Shown: positions 48,392 through 57,779, numbered from the stretch's first letter. The stretch is 64,000 bases of DNA from Streptomyces glomeratus (GCF_021462825.1 NZ_JAKEEB010000005.1:2501-66500), one strand, 5' to 3'. Notes: generated from the sequence alone by a model not told the origin. Made by a program: numbers and translations.

Positions 48392-50960
48392 GAGCGCCGC
48401 ACCGTCACCGGCCTGGCCGTCCCACGCCGGCGTCGGACGCTGTGCCGCGGCGCCCACCGCCCTCCAGGAGCTGCGCCGCCTGCACAGCAGTCCGCGCGGG
48501 CTGACCGACGCGGAGGCGGAGGCCCGGCTCGCGGACATCGGCGAGAACGTGCTCCCCGAGGCCCGCACCCCCTCCTGGTCCCGCCGTTTCGCACGCGGCC
48601 TGCGCGATCCGTTCACCACGGTCCTGCTCTGCCTGGGCCTGGTGTCCGCGACGGTCAGCGCCTGGGGCACCGCCTGCGTGATCCTCGCCCTCGTCGTCGT
48701 CAGCTGTGTGCTGCGCGCCACCGGCGAGTACCGGGCCGACCGTTCGATGGCCGCGCTGCGCGACCTGGTCGCCACCACCGCGACCGTACTGCGCCGCCCG
48801 GACCCGGACCGGCCGTCACAGGAGCGGGAGGCGCCCGCCGCCGAGCTGGTGCCGGGCGATGTCATCCGCCTCGCCCCCGGCGACCTGGTCCCGGCCGACG
48901 TACGGCTGCTGCGCACCCACGGCCTGACGGTGCACCAGGCGGCGTTGACCGGGGAGTCGGCACCGGTCGCCAAGTACGCGCTCGACGCGCCCGCACCCGC
49001 CGAAGCCGGCCCGTTCGAGCAGCCCCACCTGTGCTTCCAGGGCAGCAGTGTGGCCACCGGCGGCGGCACCGCGCTCGTCCTGGAGACGGGCGCCCGGACC
49101 CGGTTCGCCCGGGCCCACGGCGCCCCCGCCCGGCGGGAGGCGAGTGCCTTCGAGCGGACCGTGCACGGGATCTCCTGGGTGCTGATCCGGTTCATGCTGC
49201 TCACCCCGCCGCTGGTGCTGATGGCCAACGCGACACTGCGCGACCGGGGCCTGGAGACGCTGCCCTTCGCCGTCGCGGTCGCAGTCGGCCTCACTCCCGA
49301 GATGCTGCCGGTCATCGTCACCACCTGCCTGGCCCGCGGTGCCCGGCTGCTCGCCCGCACCCACGGCGTGATCGTGAAACGCCTGCCCGCCCTGCACGAC
49401 CTGGGCGCGGTCGATGTGCTCTGCCTGGACAAGACCGGCACCCTCAGCGAGGACCGGCCGGTCGTCGAGCGGGCCCTGGACGGGACCGGGCGGGACTCGC
49501 CCGAGGTGCTGCACCAGGCCGCCACGGCCGCCTGGTGGACCCTCCAACTCGCCGACCTGCCCGCCCCGGACGCCCTCGACGAGGCACTACTGGACGCGGC
49601 CGACGGAAGCTGGGAGGCGTACGAGGGCGTCGCCGTCGTGCCGTTCGACCCGGTCCGCCGACTGGCCACCGCCGTCGTCCGCGGCGGCCTCGGCACGCAC
49701 ACCCTCCTCGTCAAGGGCGCCGCCGAGGCCGTACTGGAGCGCTGTGCGCTCGAGCCCGACGAGCGGGAGCGGCTGCTCGAGCTCGCCGCCCGCGAGGCGC
49801 GGGACGGCCTGCGGGTGGTCGCGATCGCCACCGGCGACCGCCCCGCCCGCACCCGCCCCTACACCCCCGCCGACGAGCGCGGGCTCGCCTTCCGAGGCTT
49901 CGTCACCTTCCGGGACGCCCTCGCCCCGACCGCCTCGCGGGCCCTGCGGGACCTCGCCGCCCGCGGTGTCACCGTGCGGGTCCTCACCGGCGACCACCCG
50001 GGCACGGCGGCCCGCGTCTGCCGCGATCTCGGCCTCGACTCCGGTGACGTACGGACCGCGGGTGCCGCGGACGACCACACCGCGACCGTCGTCGCCCGGT
50101 GCACTCCCGAGGACAAGGCGCGGATCGTCACCGCGCTGCGCCGGGCCGGGCACACGGTCGGCTTCCTCGGTGACGGCGTCAACGACGTGCCGGCGCTGTA
50201 CGCCGCCGACGTGGGGATCGCCCCGAGGGGCGCCGTCGACGTCGCCCGCGAGAGCGCGGACGTCGTCCTCGCGTACAAGGACCTGACCGCGATCGACCAC
50301 GCCGTCGCCGCCGGCCGGCACAGCAGCGGCAACATCGCCACCTATCTGCGCGTCACCCTCTCCTCCAACCTCGGAAACGTCGTCGCGATGCTCGCCGCCG
50401 GTCTGCTGCTGCCCTTCCTGCCGATGCTCCCGGCCCAGGTCCTGGTGCAGAACCTGTGCTTCGACGCGGCCCAGCTCGCCTTCGCCCACGACCGTCCCGC
50501 GCCCGCGGTGCTCACCCGTCCCACCGTGCTGCGCCCGCGCGGCCTCCTCCGCTTCATCACCGGCTTCGGCCTGCTCAACGCCGTGGCCGACCTCGCGACC
50601 TTCGGTGTGCTCGCGGTCTCGCTGTACGGCCCCGACGCACTCGACGACGAAGCCGTCTTCCACTCGGCGTGGTTCACCGAGAACCTGCTCACCCAGGCCC
50701 TGGTGATGGTGCTGCTGCGCTCCGGCCGGAGCCTCGCCGAGGGACGTGCCCCGGGCCCGGTCGCGCGGGCCGCGGGGGTCCTCGCCGCGGTCGCCCTTCT
50801 GCTGCCCTTCACTCCACTCGGGGCCACGCTCGGCCTCATCGCTCTGCCGGTGGGGTACTACCTGCTGCTCGCCGCCGTCCTGGCGCTGTACGCGCTCGCC
50901 CTGTGGGCGGTCAGGGCGCGCTACGAGCGGCGGTGCGCGGCGAACGACGACCATCCCTAG
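48381..50960 (+). CDS. P-type cation ATPase, MgtA/P3-type like, 859 aa
   Basis: P-type pump with actuator TGES at about 190-193, phosphorylated D350 in DKTGTL, the P3B (Mg) M4 signature LTPEMLPVIVTTCLARGA at about 304-321, hinge GDGVNDVPAL near 598, and about ten helices. Mg2+ or a related divalent ion is the expected substrate. No N-terminal heavy-metal domain is present. GTG 48381 overlaps arsR, so both are one unit. MgtA pumps are rarely joined to ArsR regulators, so another ion is possible. Confidence 0.9.
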   Translation: MASESAAPSPAWPSHAGVGRCAAAPTALQELRRLHSSPRGLTDAEAEARLADIGENVLPEARTPSWSRRFARGLRDPFTTVLLCLGLVSATVSAWGTACVILALVVVSCVLRATGEYRADRSMAALRDLVATTATVLRRPDPDRPSQEREAPAAELVPGDVIRLAPGDLVPADVRLLRTHGLTVHQAALTGESAPVAKYALDAPAPAEAGPFEQPHLCFQGSSVATGGGTALVLETGARTRFARAHGAPARREASAFERTVHGISWVLIRFMLLTPPLVLMANATLRDRGLETLPFAVAVAVGLTPEMLPVIVTTCLARGARLLARTHGVIVKRLPALHDLGAVDVLCLDKTGTLSEDRPVVERALDGTGRDSPEVLHQAATAAWWTLQLADLPAPDALDEALLDAADGSWEAYEGVAVVPFDPVRRLATAVVRGGLGTHTLLVKGAAEAVLERCALEPDERERLLELAAREARDGLRVVAIATGDRPARTRPYTPADERGLAFRGFVTFRDALAPTASRALRDLAARGVTVRVLTGDHPGTAARVCRDLGLDSGDVRTAGAADDHTATVVARCTPEDKARIVTALRRAGHTVGFLGDGVNDVPALYAADVGIAPRGAVDVARESADVVLAYKDLTAIDHAVAAGRHSSGNIATYLRVTLSSNLGNVVAMLAAGLLLPFLPMLPAQVLVQNLCFDAAQLAFAHDRPAPAVLTRPTVLRPRGLLRFITGFGLLNAVADLATFGVLAVSLYGPDALDDEAVFHSAWFTENLLTQALVMVLLRSGRSLAEGRAPGPVARAAGVLAAVALLLPFTPLGATLGLIALPVGYYLLLAAVLALYALALWAVRARYERRCAANDDHP

Positions 50961-51101
50961 GTCACGTTTCGTGCCGAGCGTGCCCTCGTCCGCTCCGATC
51001 CGCCCCCACGGTTGTACAGTTGCGCAAAGTGGCAAGCATGACCGGACGGTCGAGGGACGGAAGCCGTCCTCGGCCGAGCGAGGAAAGGGCGGGCGCGGCC
51101 A

Positions 51102-51359
51102 ATGCTCCGCAACGGACTGGAACCCTGGCACCTGCTGATCGTGGCGATCGTCGTGATCGTGCTGTTCGGCTCGAAGAAGCTGCCGGACACCGCCCGCGCA
51201 CTCGGCAAGTCCATGCGCATCCTCAAGAGCGAGGCGAAGGCGATGAAGGACGAGAACGCTCCCTCGCCGGGCGCCTCCCCGTCCGCCCCGGTGGCGCCGT
51301 CGGCGATCCGCACCTCCGCCGAGGCCGCCGCGGCCGAGCCCCCGGCCCCGGCCTCCTGA
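51102..51359 (+). CDS. TatA/E-family twin-arginine translocase-like protein, 85 aa
   Basis: N-terminal membrane helix ([20 protein letters not shown]) followed by the amphipathic helix [20 protein letters not shown], the TatA hallmark including the FG hinge. The C-terminal 35 residues are Pro/Ala/Ser-rich. TatB/TatC genes are not adjacent, so it may be a second TatA. ATG 51102; ribosome site GAGGAAAGG about 18 nt upstream, spacing unusual. Confidence 0.88.
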   Translation: MLRNGLEPWHLLIVAIVVIVLFGSKKLPDTARALGKSMRILKSEAKAMKDENAPSPGASPSAPVAPSAIRTSAEAAAAEPPAPAS

Positions 51360-51381
51360 CCCGCGGCCTTCCGAGGCCGGC

Positions 51382-51612
51382 TCAGGGGCTGGCGCTGTCG
51401 TAGCCGTACGTCAGGATCCCGCCGGTTTCGCCGAGCCGGCGCCGGTACACGTACAGCGCCGCCACCTGGACGCCGTCCGCAGGGGTCTCGACCCGGCAGG
51501 GATGGGTCACCTGCACCACCGAGGGCCGGCCCGCGACCTGCATACGCAGGCCGTCGGCCGGCCCGCCCGCGAGCACCGCCGTCTCCCACTTCGTCGGGAC
51601 ATGAAGATCCAT
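51382..51612 (-). CDS. Hypothetical small protein, 76 aa
   Basis: No known family. A mostly beta-looking protein (MDLHVPTKWETAVLAGGPADGLRMQVAGRP as separated strands; YVYRRRLGETGGILTYGYD at the end). It resembles short phage-like or secreted-less actinomycete hypotheticals. Coding bias and a plausible start at 51612 support it. Convergent with tatA-like. Confidence 0.6.
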   Translation of the reverse strand: MDLHVPTKWETAVLAGGPADGLRMQVAGRPSVVQVTHPCRVETPADGVQVAALYVYRRRLGETGGILTYGYDSASP

Positions 51613-51802
51613 GTCTGTACCTTAAAGTTGCGCAATCGCTGAAGTGTTGTGAGCTGCGCCACCTCCCGGCGGTCCGCGCCCACCTCTCCGCGGTCCGCGC
51701 CCACCTCTCCGCGGTCCGTGCCCCGCGGTCCGCGCCCGGGACCGTTCGGGAGAGGAAGATCACGCCAGGTGATGCGGTCTTGGCCATGCACGCGCCACGC
51801 GG

Positions 51803-51930
51803 TACGGTCTGTCCGATATCGACGACGGTACGACGGAAGCCGGTTGGAGTCCGGCACGGTCGCGCCACTGTGTGCGAGCGCCTTTGGCAGCTCGTGAGTC
51901 AGACCCGTGGCCGTCGTCCTGTGCACCACC
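51803..51930 (+). ncRNA. Cobalamin (B12) riboswitch
   Basis: The conserved core is visible: GGAAGCCGGTTGGAGTCCGGCACGG (as separated pieces GGAAGCCGGT and TCCGGCACGG), the box GCGCCACTG at 51862-51870, and GAGTCAGACCC at 51896-51905. GACGACGG (51821-51828) pairs with CCGTCGTC (51911-51918) as an enclosing stem. It lies 36 nt upstream of cbtB, so adenosylcobalamin should reduce expression of cobalt uptake. Exact ends approximate. Confidence 0.92.
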
Positions 51931-51965
51931 GAGATGGGACGCGAACTCCCAGAGGAGGCCCTGCC

Positions 51966-52187
51966 ATGGCGCAGACCGTCGCCCAGCCGACAGCCACCAC
52001 CCCCGTCGTTCCCGCCAAGCTGCCGCTGAAGGCGATCGCTCCGTGGGCGGTCTTCTTCGGCGTCCTGATGATGCTCCTGCTCTACTTCGTCGGCGCCGAA
52101 CAGGGCGCGACCTCCGTGTTCAACGGCACGGACGTCCACGAGTGGGTGCACGACGCACGCCACCTGCTCGGCTTCCCCTGCCACTGA
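51966..52187 (+). CDS. cbtB: CbtB, small cobalt transporter subunit, 73 aa
   Basis: One membrane helix (APWAVFFGVLMMLLLYFVG) and a His-rich C-terminus (VHEWVHDARHLLGFPCH) expected to bind Co2+. ATG 51966 with AGGAGG 8 nt upstream. First gene under the cobalamin riboswitch; cbtA follows after 22 bp. Confidence 0.92.
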   Translation: MAQTVAQPTATTPVVPAKLPLKAIAPWAVFFGVLMMLLLYFVGAEQGATSVFNGTDVHEWVHDARHLLGFPCH

Positions 52188-52209
52188 CGCGAGGGGTGCC
52201 GCACACCCG

Positions 52210-52962
52210 ATGAACTCCGCAACGGTAAGAAGTCTTCTGGTGCGGGGCATGCTCGCCGGCCTTGGTGCCGGCGTGCTTGCCCTGATCGCCGCCTACTTCC
52301 TCGGTGAGCCGAGCGTCGACAGCGCGATCAGCTTCGAGGAAGCCCACTCCCACGAGCACGAGATGGAGGTCGTCTCGCGTTCTCTGCAGTCCACCGCCGG
52401 TCTCGCCACCGGTGTCCTGGTCTACGGAGTCGCCTTCGGCGGCATCGCCGCACTCGCCTTCTGCTTCGCGCTCGGCCGTGTCGGCCGCTTCGGTCCGCGG
52501 GCAACCGCGCTGCTGCTGTCCGGCTGCGCGCTGCTCGCCGTGTACGTCGTGCCCTTCCTGAAGTACCCGGCCAACCCGCCGTCGGTCGGCGACCCCGACA
52601 CCATCGGCAAGCGGACCGGCCTGTACTTCCTGATGATGGTGCTCAGCGTCCTCCTCGCGATCGCCGCGACGATCCTGGGCAAACGGCTCGCACCCAGCCT
52701 GGGCACCTGGTACGCGACCGTCGTCGCGGTGGCCGGCTTCGTGCTCGTGATCGGTCTGGCGTACGCCTTCCTGCCGGTCGTCAATGAGGTGCCGAAGCAC
52801 TTCCCGGCCACCCTGCTGTGGCGGTTCCGGCTGTCCGCGCTGGCCATCCAGACGGTGCTGTGGGGCGGATTCGGCCTCGTCTTCGGCGAGTTGGCCGAGC
52901 GGCTGCTGAATCCGAAGCCCGCGACCTCCACGTCGGGGCGGGCGGTTCCAGCCGCCCACTGA
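52210..52962 (+). CDS. cbtA: CbtA, cobalt transporter membrane subunit, 250 aa
   Basis: Five hydrophobic segments, with the His-rich loop EEAHSHEHEME near residues 40-50 between the first two. With CbtB it imports cobalt for B12 synthesis. Conserved FLKYPANPPSVGDPDTI loop is typical of the family. The stop is 8 bp before a strong terminator. Confidence 0.92.
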   Translation: MNSATVRSLLVRGMLAGLGAGVLALIAAYFLGEPSVDSAISFEEAHSHEHEMEVVSRSLQSTAGLATGVLVYGVAFGGIAALAFCFALGRVGRFGPRATALLLSGCALLAVYVVPFLKYPANPPSVGDPDTIGKRTGLYFLMMVLSVLLAIAATILGKRLAPSLGTWYATVVAVAGFVLVIGLAYAFLPVVNEVPKHFPATLLWRFRLSALAIQTVLWGGFGLVFGELAERLLNPKPATSTSGRAVPAAH

Positions 52963-52969
52963 ACCCTTC

Positions 52970-53018
52970 AGAACACGAGAGGGCCCTTCGGAACCATCCG
53001 AGGGCCCTCTCGTGTTCT
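52970..53018 (+). terminator. Strong terminator after cbtBA
   Basis: A perfect 18-bp stem (AGAACACGAGAGGGCCCT and complement), with an inner CGGA/TCCG helix and ACCA loop after a one-base bulge. Confidence 0.93.
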
Positions 53019-53164
53019 CGAACACCGGCGCAGGCGACGCGAGCGGAGGAGCCGAGTGGCCGGACGGCATCCCCGACCGCGCCACATCACTCTCGGCGGA
53101 CGGGAGGCGGTCGCCGTGACCCTGGAGGAGTCTCCTGGTCGAAAGGACACGTCAGGCGACCGGG

Positions 53165-53755
53165 TCAGCGACCCGAGACGTCCCCGGGGGAGGCGAGGAT
53201 GTGCCCGACCCGTAGGTTCCAGCGCCCGGACCGGCCGGTGCACTCCGTCGCCGTGAGCGGTGGGACGTCGACGCGCCAGAACGCGGCCTCGGGCGCCCCC
53301 AGCACGTGCACCACCACAGCCCGCACGACCTCCGGCTCCACCACGGCGAGAGTCCTGCCCTCGGCCGACCCGGTCGTCTCCCACCACCGCGTGACCCGCT
53401 CACACAGCTCCCGCACCGACTCCCCGCCGTGCGGCGCGGCGCCCGGGTCGGCCAGCCAGCGGGCCACCGCCTCGGGCTCGGCGGCGCCGACCTCGTCCAG
53501 CGTCCGCCCGCGCCAGCGGGCGACGTCCAGGCCCGCGAGTTCCCGATCCTCCGAGGCGTCGAGGCCGAGTGCCGAGGCCGTCTCCCGGCAGCGCACGCTG
53601 GGGGAGGCGAAGACGCGGGCGGCGGCGGGCAGGGACAGCGCCGCCGATCCGGCGCGTACGGCCGCGCCGTCCTCGATGGAGTCTCCGTCGTCGAAGCGGG
53701 CCCGCCGCAGCGACGGCGTGATCGCCGGTGAGATGAGGGTGACACGGCTGGTCAC
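53165..53755 (-). CDS. Histidine-phosphatase-fold protein with both catalytic His replaced, 196 aa
   Basis: The order of motifs follows the phosphoglycerate mutase-like family: strand 1 VTLISPA where active enzymes have xxVRHG, the ASPSVRCRETASALG motif with conserved Arg, GLDVARWRGRTLDEV, HGGESVRELCERV (catalytic Glu region), and VVEPEVVRAVVVHVLG where active members have SHGGVIRxxxxHxLG. Both phosphate-handling histidines are lost, so hydrolysis by the standard route is not expected. GTG 53755 has AAGGAG 7 nt upstream. Convergent with cbtBA; CobC-type phosphatases of B12 synthesis share the fold. Function unknown. Confidence 0.8.
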   Translation of the reverse strand: MTSRVTLISPAITPSLRRARFDDGDSIEDGAAVRAGSAALSLPAAARVFASPSVRCRETASALGLDASEDRELAGLDVARWRGRTLDEVGAAEPEAVARWLADPGAAPHGGESVRELCERVTRWWETTGSAEGRTLAVVEPEVVRAVVVHVLGAPEAAFWRVDVPPLTATECTGRSGRWNLRVGHILASPGDVSGR

Positions 53756-54077
53756 GCGGTTGCTCCTTGTGGTTTCTGGCGGACGGGCGACGGGCGACGC
53801 GGGACGCGGGACGTGATCCGAGTGCGTATGAATGTACGCGTGGCCCGGTGGCCGGGCCGCCCCGGCGAAGGCGGCCCGGCCGCAGCTTGCTTGCCGCCGG
53901 TGAAGACGATGCGGGCGAGAGCGCCGCGCGCGGCGGCCCGCTCCAGCTTGGCCCGCCGGACGGCACGGCCCAGTGCGCCGGATGCCGCCGCTCATGACCG
54001 CGGCTCCGCACGGTGCACGAGGCGGCGGGTGCAGGCCTCGGGGGTGAAGAGGAGCGGCAACCCGCCGCTCGAAGCGG
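53756..54077. other. Intergenic region with no confident gene
   Basis: About 320 bp. Short tandem runs (GACGGGCGACGCGGGACGCGGGAC) near 53780-53815 are seen. No open frame has both a ribosome site and good codon bias. It may be decayed DNA belonging to the pseudogene that follows. Confidence 0.5.
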
Positions 54078-54440
54078 TGCGTTCGAAGGGCCCCGCGCCT
54101 CGTCGACGGCTGCCGCGTCCGCATCCGCTTCCACTTCTCCCGGGCGGGCGGCACCTGCCCGCTGTGGAACGTGTACGAGGCCTTCGCCGCCCCGGGCCGC
54201 ATGCATGTCCAGATCGCCGAAATGCCGGCCGGGCAGCGCTACTTGTGGACCGCGCGAGCCGTCACCCGGCGCCGCGGCGGCTGGGGCGAACCCGGAAAGA
54301 CCTTCGCCATCGGGCTGGGCTACGAGATCCGCCACACCCACAGGCGCCGAGCGCGCCGCGCCGCCGCTGGGACGTCCCGTGCCGGGCGGCGATCCCGGTG
54401 GCCCGTCCTCCGGTGATCCGCTTCCCGCGAGCGCCGGGTG
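54078..54440 (+). pseudogene. Remnant of a RamB/ScfR-type regulator C-terminal domain
   Basis: In one frame the DNA encodes LVDGCRVRIRFHFSRAGG, then TCPLWNVYEAFAAPGRMHVQI, then RYLWTARAVTRRRGG and TFAIGLGYEIRHTHR. These are, from memory, the hallmarks of the C-terminal DUF2083 part of short-chain fatty-acyl regulators (RamB/PrpR/ScfR). Normal proteins are about 450-500 aa with an N-terminal helix-turn-helix and an IrrE-like domain. Here the first 350 residues have no counterpart and after HTHR the match moves to other frames (PPLGRP then a Cys-poor tail). No start or ribosome site is present. It looks like a truncated, frameshifted relic. Confidence 0.55.
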
Positions 54441-54502
54441 GGAGCGGTCCGCGGGCACCGCCTACGCTTGAGCCAGGAGCGGCAGCGAGGCGGTGGCGTT
54501 GC

Positions 54503-55252
54503 ATGCGGTACGTGGCGGTGAGTGCGCTGAGTCATCCCGGACTGCTCCGCGAACGGAACGAGGACAGCCTCGTGATCGGGCCGTGGACCCTGTGCGCCAC
54601 GGTGACCGAGAGTCCGCAGACCCTGGTCTTCCCGCTCCGGACACCCCTGGTCGTCGCCGTCGCCGACGGGCTCGGCGGGCATCCCGGCGGCGATGTCGCC
54701 AGCGCGCTGGTCGTGCGCCGGATCGCGTCGATCGGCCCGGCCCTGAGCAGCGAGGACGCCGTGCGCGACGCCTTGAACGCCTGCAACCGCGCTGTGTACG
54801 AGGCCGCCGGCGGCGACGCGGGAGGTGAGCTCGCGGCCATGGGGACGACGGTCGCCGGTGCCGTTGTGCGGCCCGGCTCGCTGCTGGTGTTCAACGTGGG
54901 CGACAGCCGGGTCTTCGCGGCCTCCCGTGACGGGCTGCGCCAGGTGAGCGTCGACGACAGCCCCCCGCTCGAACCCGGGCGGCGCACCACGTCCATCGTC
55001 ACCCAGTGCCTGGGCGGCACCCGCACATACCGGGCCGTCCAGCCCCATGTGACGGCCGAATCCCTGTCTCCCGGCGACCGCTATCTCGTCTGCAGCGACG
55101 GTCTGACCGATCCTGTGCCGACGGAGGTGCTCGACGGGGTGATGCGGGAGCACGACGACGGCCAGGCGGCCTTCGAGCTGTGGCAGGCCGCCATCGCGGC
55201 GGGCGGCCCCGACAACATCACGCTGGCGGTCATACGCGTCGCGGACGCATAG
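54503..55252 (+). CDS. PP2C-family Ser/Thr protein phosphatase, 249 aa
   Basis: All PP2C metal motifs are present: RERNEDS (D21), VADGLGGHPGG (D55), MGTTV, FNVGDSRVF, CSDGLTD and GGPDNITLAVI. It has no membrane helix or extra domain, so it is a soluble phosphatase, with targets possibly being substrates of PknB-type kinases elsewhere. ATG 54503 is preceded by GAGG. Its end is convergent with pcm. Confidence 0.92.
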   Translation: MRYVAVSALSHPGLLRERNEDSLVIGPWTLCATVTESPQTLVFPLRTPLVVAVADGLGGHPGGDVASALVVRRIASIGPALSSEDAVRDALNACNRAVYEAAGGDAGGELAAMGTTVAGAVVRPGSLLVFNVGDSRVFAASRDGLRQVSVDDSPPLEPGRRTTSIVTQCLGGTRTYRAVQPHVTAESLSPGDRYLVCSDGLTDPVPTEVLDGVMREHDDGQAAFELWQAAIAAGGPDNITLAVIRVADA

Positions 55253-55363
55253 AGCGCGCCCGCGCGCGTCCGGCGACACAGGCGCCCTGGAGAACCGCCC
55301 GCGCGTGGCCGCCATGCAGGCGCCTCAGGAAGACCGCCTGCGTCTCTCTCGTCGGGGGCCGCC

Positions 55364-56050
55364 TCACGAACCGTCCGTATCGTCCGGCGGGAAGCCGTAC
55401 CGCCCTTGCAGCCGGACGAAGCAGGCCGGGGTCACCAAGCGCAGCCGCACCAGCCCGGACGGGGTGCGCTCGAAGCACACCACCTCCTCGTGTCCGCCCG
55501 GCCCGATCGGCTGCACCAGGCGGCCGCCCTGGCGCACCTGTGCGGCCAGTGGCGCGGGCACCTCGGGGAACGCGGCCGACACAACAACCGCGTCGAACGG
55601 GGCCCGGTCTGGCACGCCTCCGCTGCCGTCGCCGATGCGCAGTTCCACGTTCCGTACGCCCTGCCGCGAGAGACGCGAGAGATTCGCGCGCGCCTGCCGT
55701 GCTATGTCCGGCCGCATCTCGATGCTGACCACGTCGGCGGCCAGCCGGGCGAGCAGCGCGGTCTGGAAGCCGAGACCGGTACCGACCTCGAGGACGTGCT
55801 CGCTCCCGTCCAGTGCAAGGCTCTCGATCATCCTGGCGGACAGCGAGGGCTGGGTGGTGACCTGTCCCTGCCCGATTGCGATGGGTACATCCAGATAGGC
55901 GGCGGCCACCTCGCCGGGCGGGACGAATCCCGCCCGGGGCGTGGCTCGCACAGCCTCGAGCAGCCGCTCGTCCCTGATCCCGGCGGCTGCAAGGGCCCGC
56001 AGGAGATCGTCGGGCTGCCTGGGTACGGGGTTCCGCGAAAGGGCCGCCAC
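55364..56050 (-). CDS. pcm: Protein-L-isoaspartate O-methyltransferase, 228 aa
   Basis: SAM-dependent repair of isoaspartyl residues in aged proteins. Motif I VLEVGTGLGFQTALLA near 86, the substrate-side IAIGQGQVTTQPSLSARMIE near 58, and post I VVSIEM. Length is normal. GTG 56050 with weak ribosome site. Divergent from miaB with 78 bp between. Confidence 0.9.
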   Translation of the reverse strand: MAALSRNPVPRQPDDLLRALAAAGIRDERLLEAVRATPRAGFVPPGEVAAAYLDVPIAIGQGQVTTQPSLSARMIESLALDGSEHVLEVGTGLGFQTALLARLAADVVSIEMRPDIARQARANLSRLSRQGVRNVELRIGDGSGGVPDRAPFDAVVVSAAFPEVPAPLAAQVRQGGRLVQPIGPGGHEEVVCFERTPSGLVRLRLVTPACFVRLQGRYGFPPDDTDGS

Positions 56051-56128
56051 ACCACCAGGCTAGGCGGCCGCGTACCCCCTGCCGGATATGCGGAACGGAC
56101 GTCCGCCGGCAGCGCCTACCCTTGACGC

Positions 56129-57658
56129 ATGACCAGCAGCAGCGACCGGAGCCCGGCAGTGGACGTTCGATCCTCCAAGACGTACGAGATCCGCACCTAC
56201 GGGTGTCAGATGAACGTCCACGATTCCGAGCGGTTGGCCGGTCTGCTCGAAGGGGCCGGGTATGTGCGCGCGCCCGAGGGGTCGGACGGCGACGCGGACG
56301 TCGTCGTCTTCAACACCTGCGCCGTCCGCGAGAACGCCGACAACCGCCTCTACGGCAACCTCGGCCGCCTCGCGCCCAAGAAGGCCGGCCGCCCCGGCAT
56401 GCAGATCGCCGTCGGCGGCTGTCTCGCGCAGAAGGACCGCGACACCATCGTGAAGAGGGCGCCCTGGGTGGACGTCGTCTTCGGCACGCACAACATCGGC
56501 AAGCTGCCCGTCCTGCTCGAGCGCGCCCGTGTGCAGGAGGAGGCGCAGGTCGAGATCGCCGAGTCGCTGGAGGCGTTCCCCTCGACCCTGCCGACGCGCC
56601 GCGAGAGCGCGTACGCGGCCTGGGTGTCGATCTCCGTGGGCTGCAACAACACCTGCACCTTCTGCATCGTCCCCGCCCTGCGCGGCAAGGAGAAGGACCG
56701 CCGTCCCGGCGACATCCTCGCCGAGGTCGAGGCCCTGGTCGCCGAGGGCGTCTCCGAGATCACGCTGCTGGGACAGAACGTCAACGCCTACGGCTCCGAC
56801 ATCGGCGACCGGGAGGCCTTCAGCAAGCTGCTGCGCGCCTGCGGGAGCGTCGAGGGTCTGGAGCGGGTCCGCTTCACATCGCCGCACCCGCGTGACTTCA
56901 CCGACGACGTCATCGCGGCCATGGCCGAGACGCCGAACGTGATGCCGCAGCTGCACATGCCGCTCCAGTCCGGCTCCGACACGGTCCTGAAGGCGATGCG
57001 CCGCTCGTACCGCCAGGAGCGCTACCTGGGGATCATCGAGAAGGTGCGGGCCGCCATCCCGCACGCCGCGATCACCACCGACATCATCGTCGGCTTCCCG
57101 GGTGAGACCGAGGAGGACTTCGAGCAGACGCTGCACGTGGTGCGCGAGGCCCGCTTCGCACAGGCGTTCACCTTCCAGTACTCCAAGCGGCCCGGCACCC
57201 CGGCGGCCACCATGGAGAACCAGATCCCCAAGGAGGTCGTCCAGGCGCGCTACGAGCGCCTCGTCGCCCTTCAGGAGGAGATCTCCTGGGAGGAGAACAA
57301 GAAGCAGGTCGGCCGCACGCTGGAGCTGATGGTCGCCGAGGGCGAGGGCCGCAAGGACGGCGCGACCCACCGCCTCTCCGGCCGTGCCCCCGACAACCGT
57401 CTGGTCCACTTCACCAAGCCGGACGAGGAGGTCCGGCCCGGTGACGTGGTGACGGTGGAGATCACGTACGCCGCCCCGCACCACCTGCTCGCCGAAGGCA
57501 CCGTCCTGGGTGTGCGCCGCACCCGCGCGGGCGACGCGTGGGCGAAGCGGAACGCGGCGGAGGCCGCCAAGCCGGCCGGCGTCATGCTGGGGCTGCCCAA
57601 GGTCGGGATTCCGGAGCCGCTGCCGGCGGCCACGGCGGCTGCGTGCGGCTGCGACTGA
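56129..57658 (+). CDS. miaB: MiaB, tRNA-2-methylthio-N6-isopentenyladenosine methylthiotransferase, 509 aa
   Basis: Radical-SAM enzyme that adds methylthio to i6A37 of tRNA. Auxiliary cluster cysteines are C26, C64 and C98, radical-SAM C172-xxx-C176-xx-C179 (GCNNTCTFC), C-terminal TRAM domain near 380-450. The start MTSSSDRSP has TACCCT ending 6 nt upstream, consistent with a leaderless mRNA. The Ala-rich tail ends CGCD. It works after MiaA, 1.7 kb away. Confidence 0.96.
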   Translation: MTSSSDRSPAVDVRSSKTYEIRTYGCQMNVHDSERLAGLLEGAGYVRAPEGSDGDADVVVFNTCAVRENADNRLYGNLGRLAPKKAGRPGMQIAVGGCLAQKDRDTIVKRAPWVDVVFGTHNIGKLPVLLERARVQEEAQVEIAESLEAFPSTLPTRRESAYAAWVSISVGCNNTCTFCIVPALRGKEKDRRPGDILAEVEALVAEGVSEITLLGQNVNAYGSDIGDREAFSKLLRACGSVEGLERVRFTSPHPRDFTDDVIAAMAETPNVMPQLHMPLQSGSDTVLKAMRRSYRQERYLGIIEKVRAAIPHAAITTDIIVGFPGETEEDFEQTLHVVREARFAQAFTFQYSKRPGTPAATMENQIPKEVVQARYERLVALQEEISWEENKKQVGRTLELMVAEGEGRKDGATHRLSGRAPDNRLVHFTKPDEEVRPGDVVTVEITYAAPHHLLAEGTVLGVRRTRAGDAWAKRNAAEAAKPAGVMLGLPKVGIPEPLPAATAAACGCD

Positions 57659-57779
57659 CGGACAGCGGCGTCACCGGCGTGTGAGGGCGTGAGCGCTTCG
57701 GCCGTATGAGGGCCCCGCGTACGGCGACGGTGTGCCCGGGAAGCGCTGTGGCGCCGTCCTGCGGGTTACGCTGCGGACC

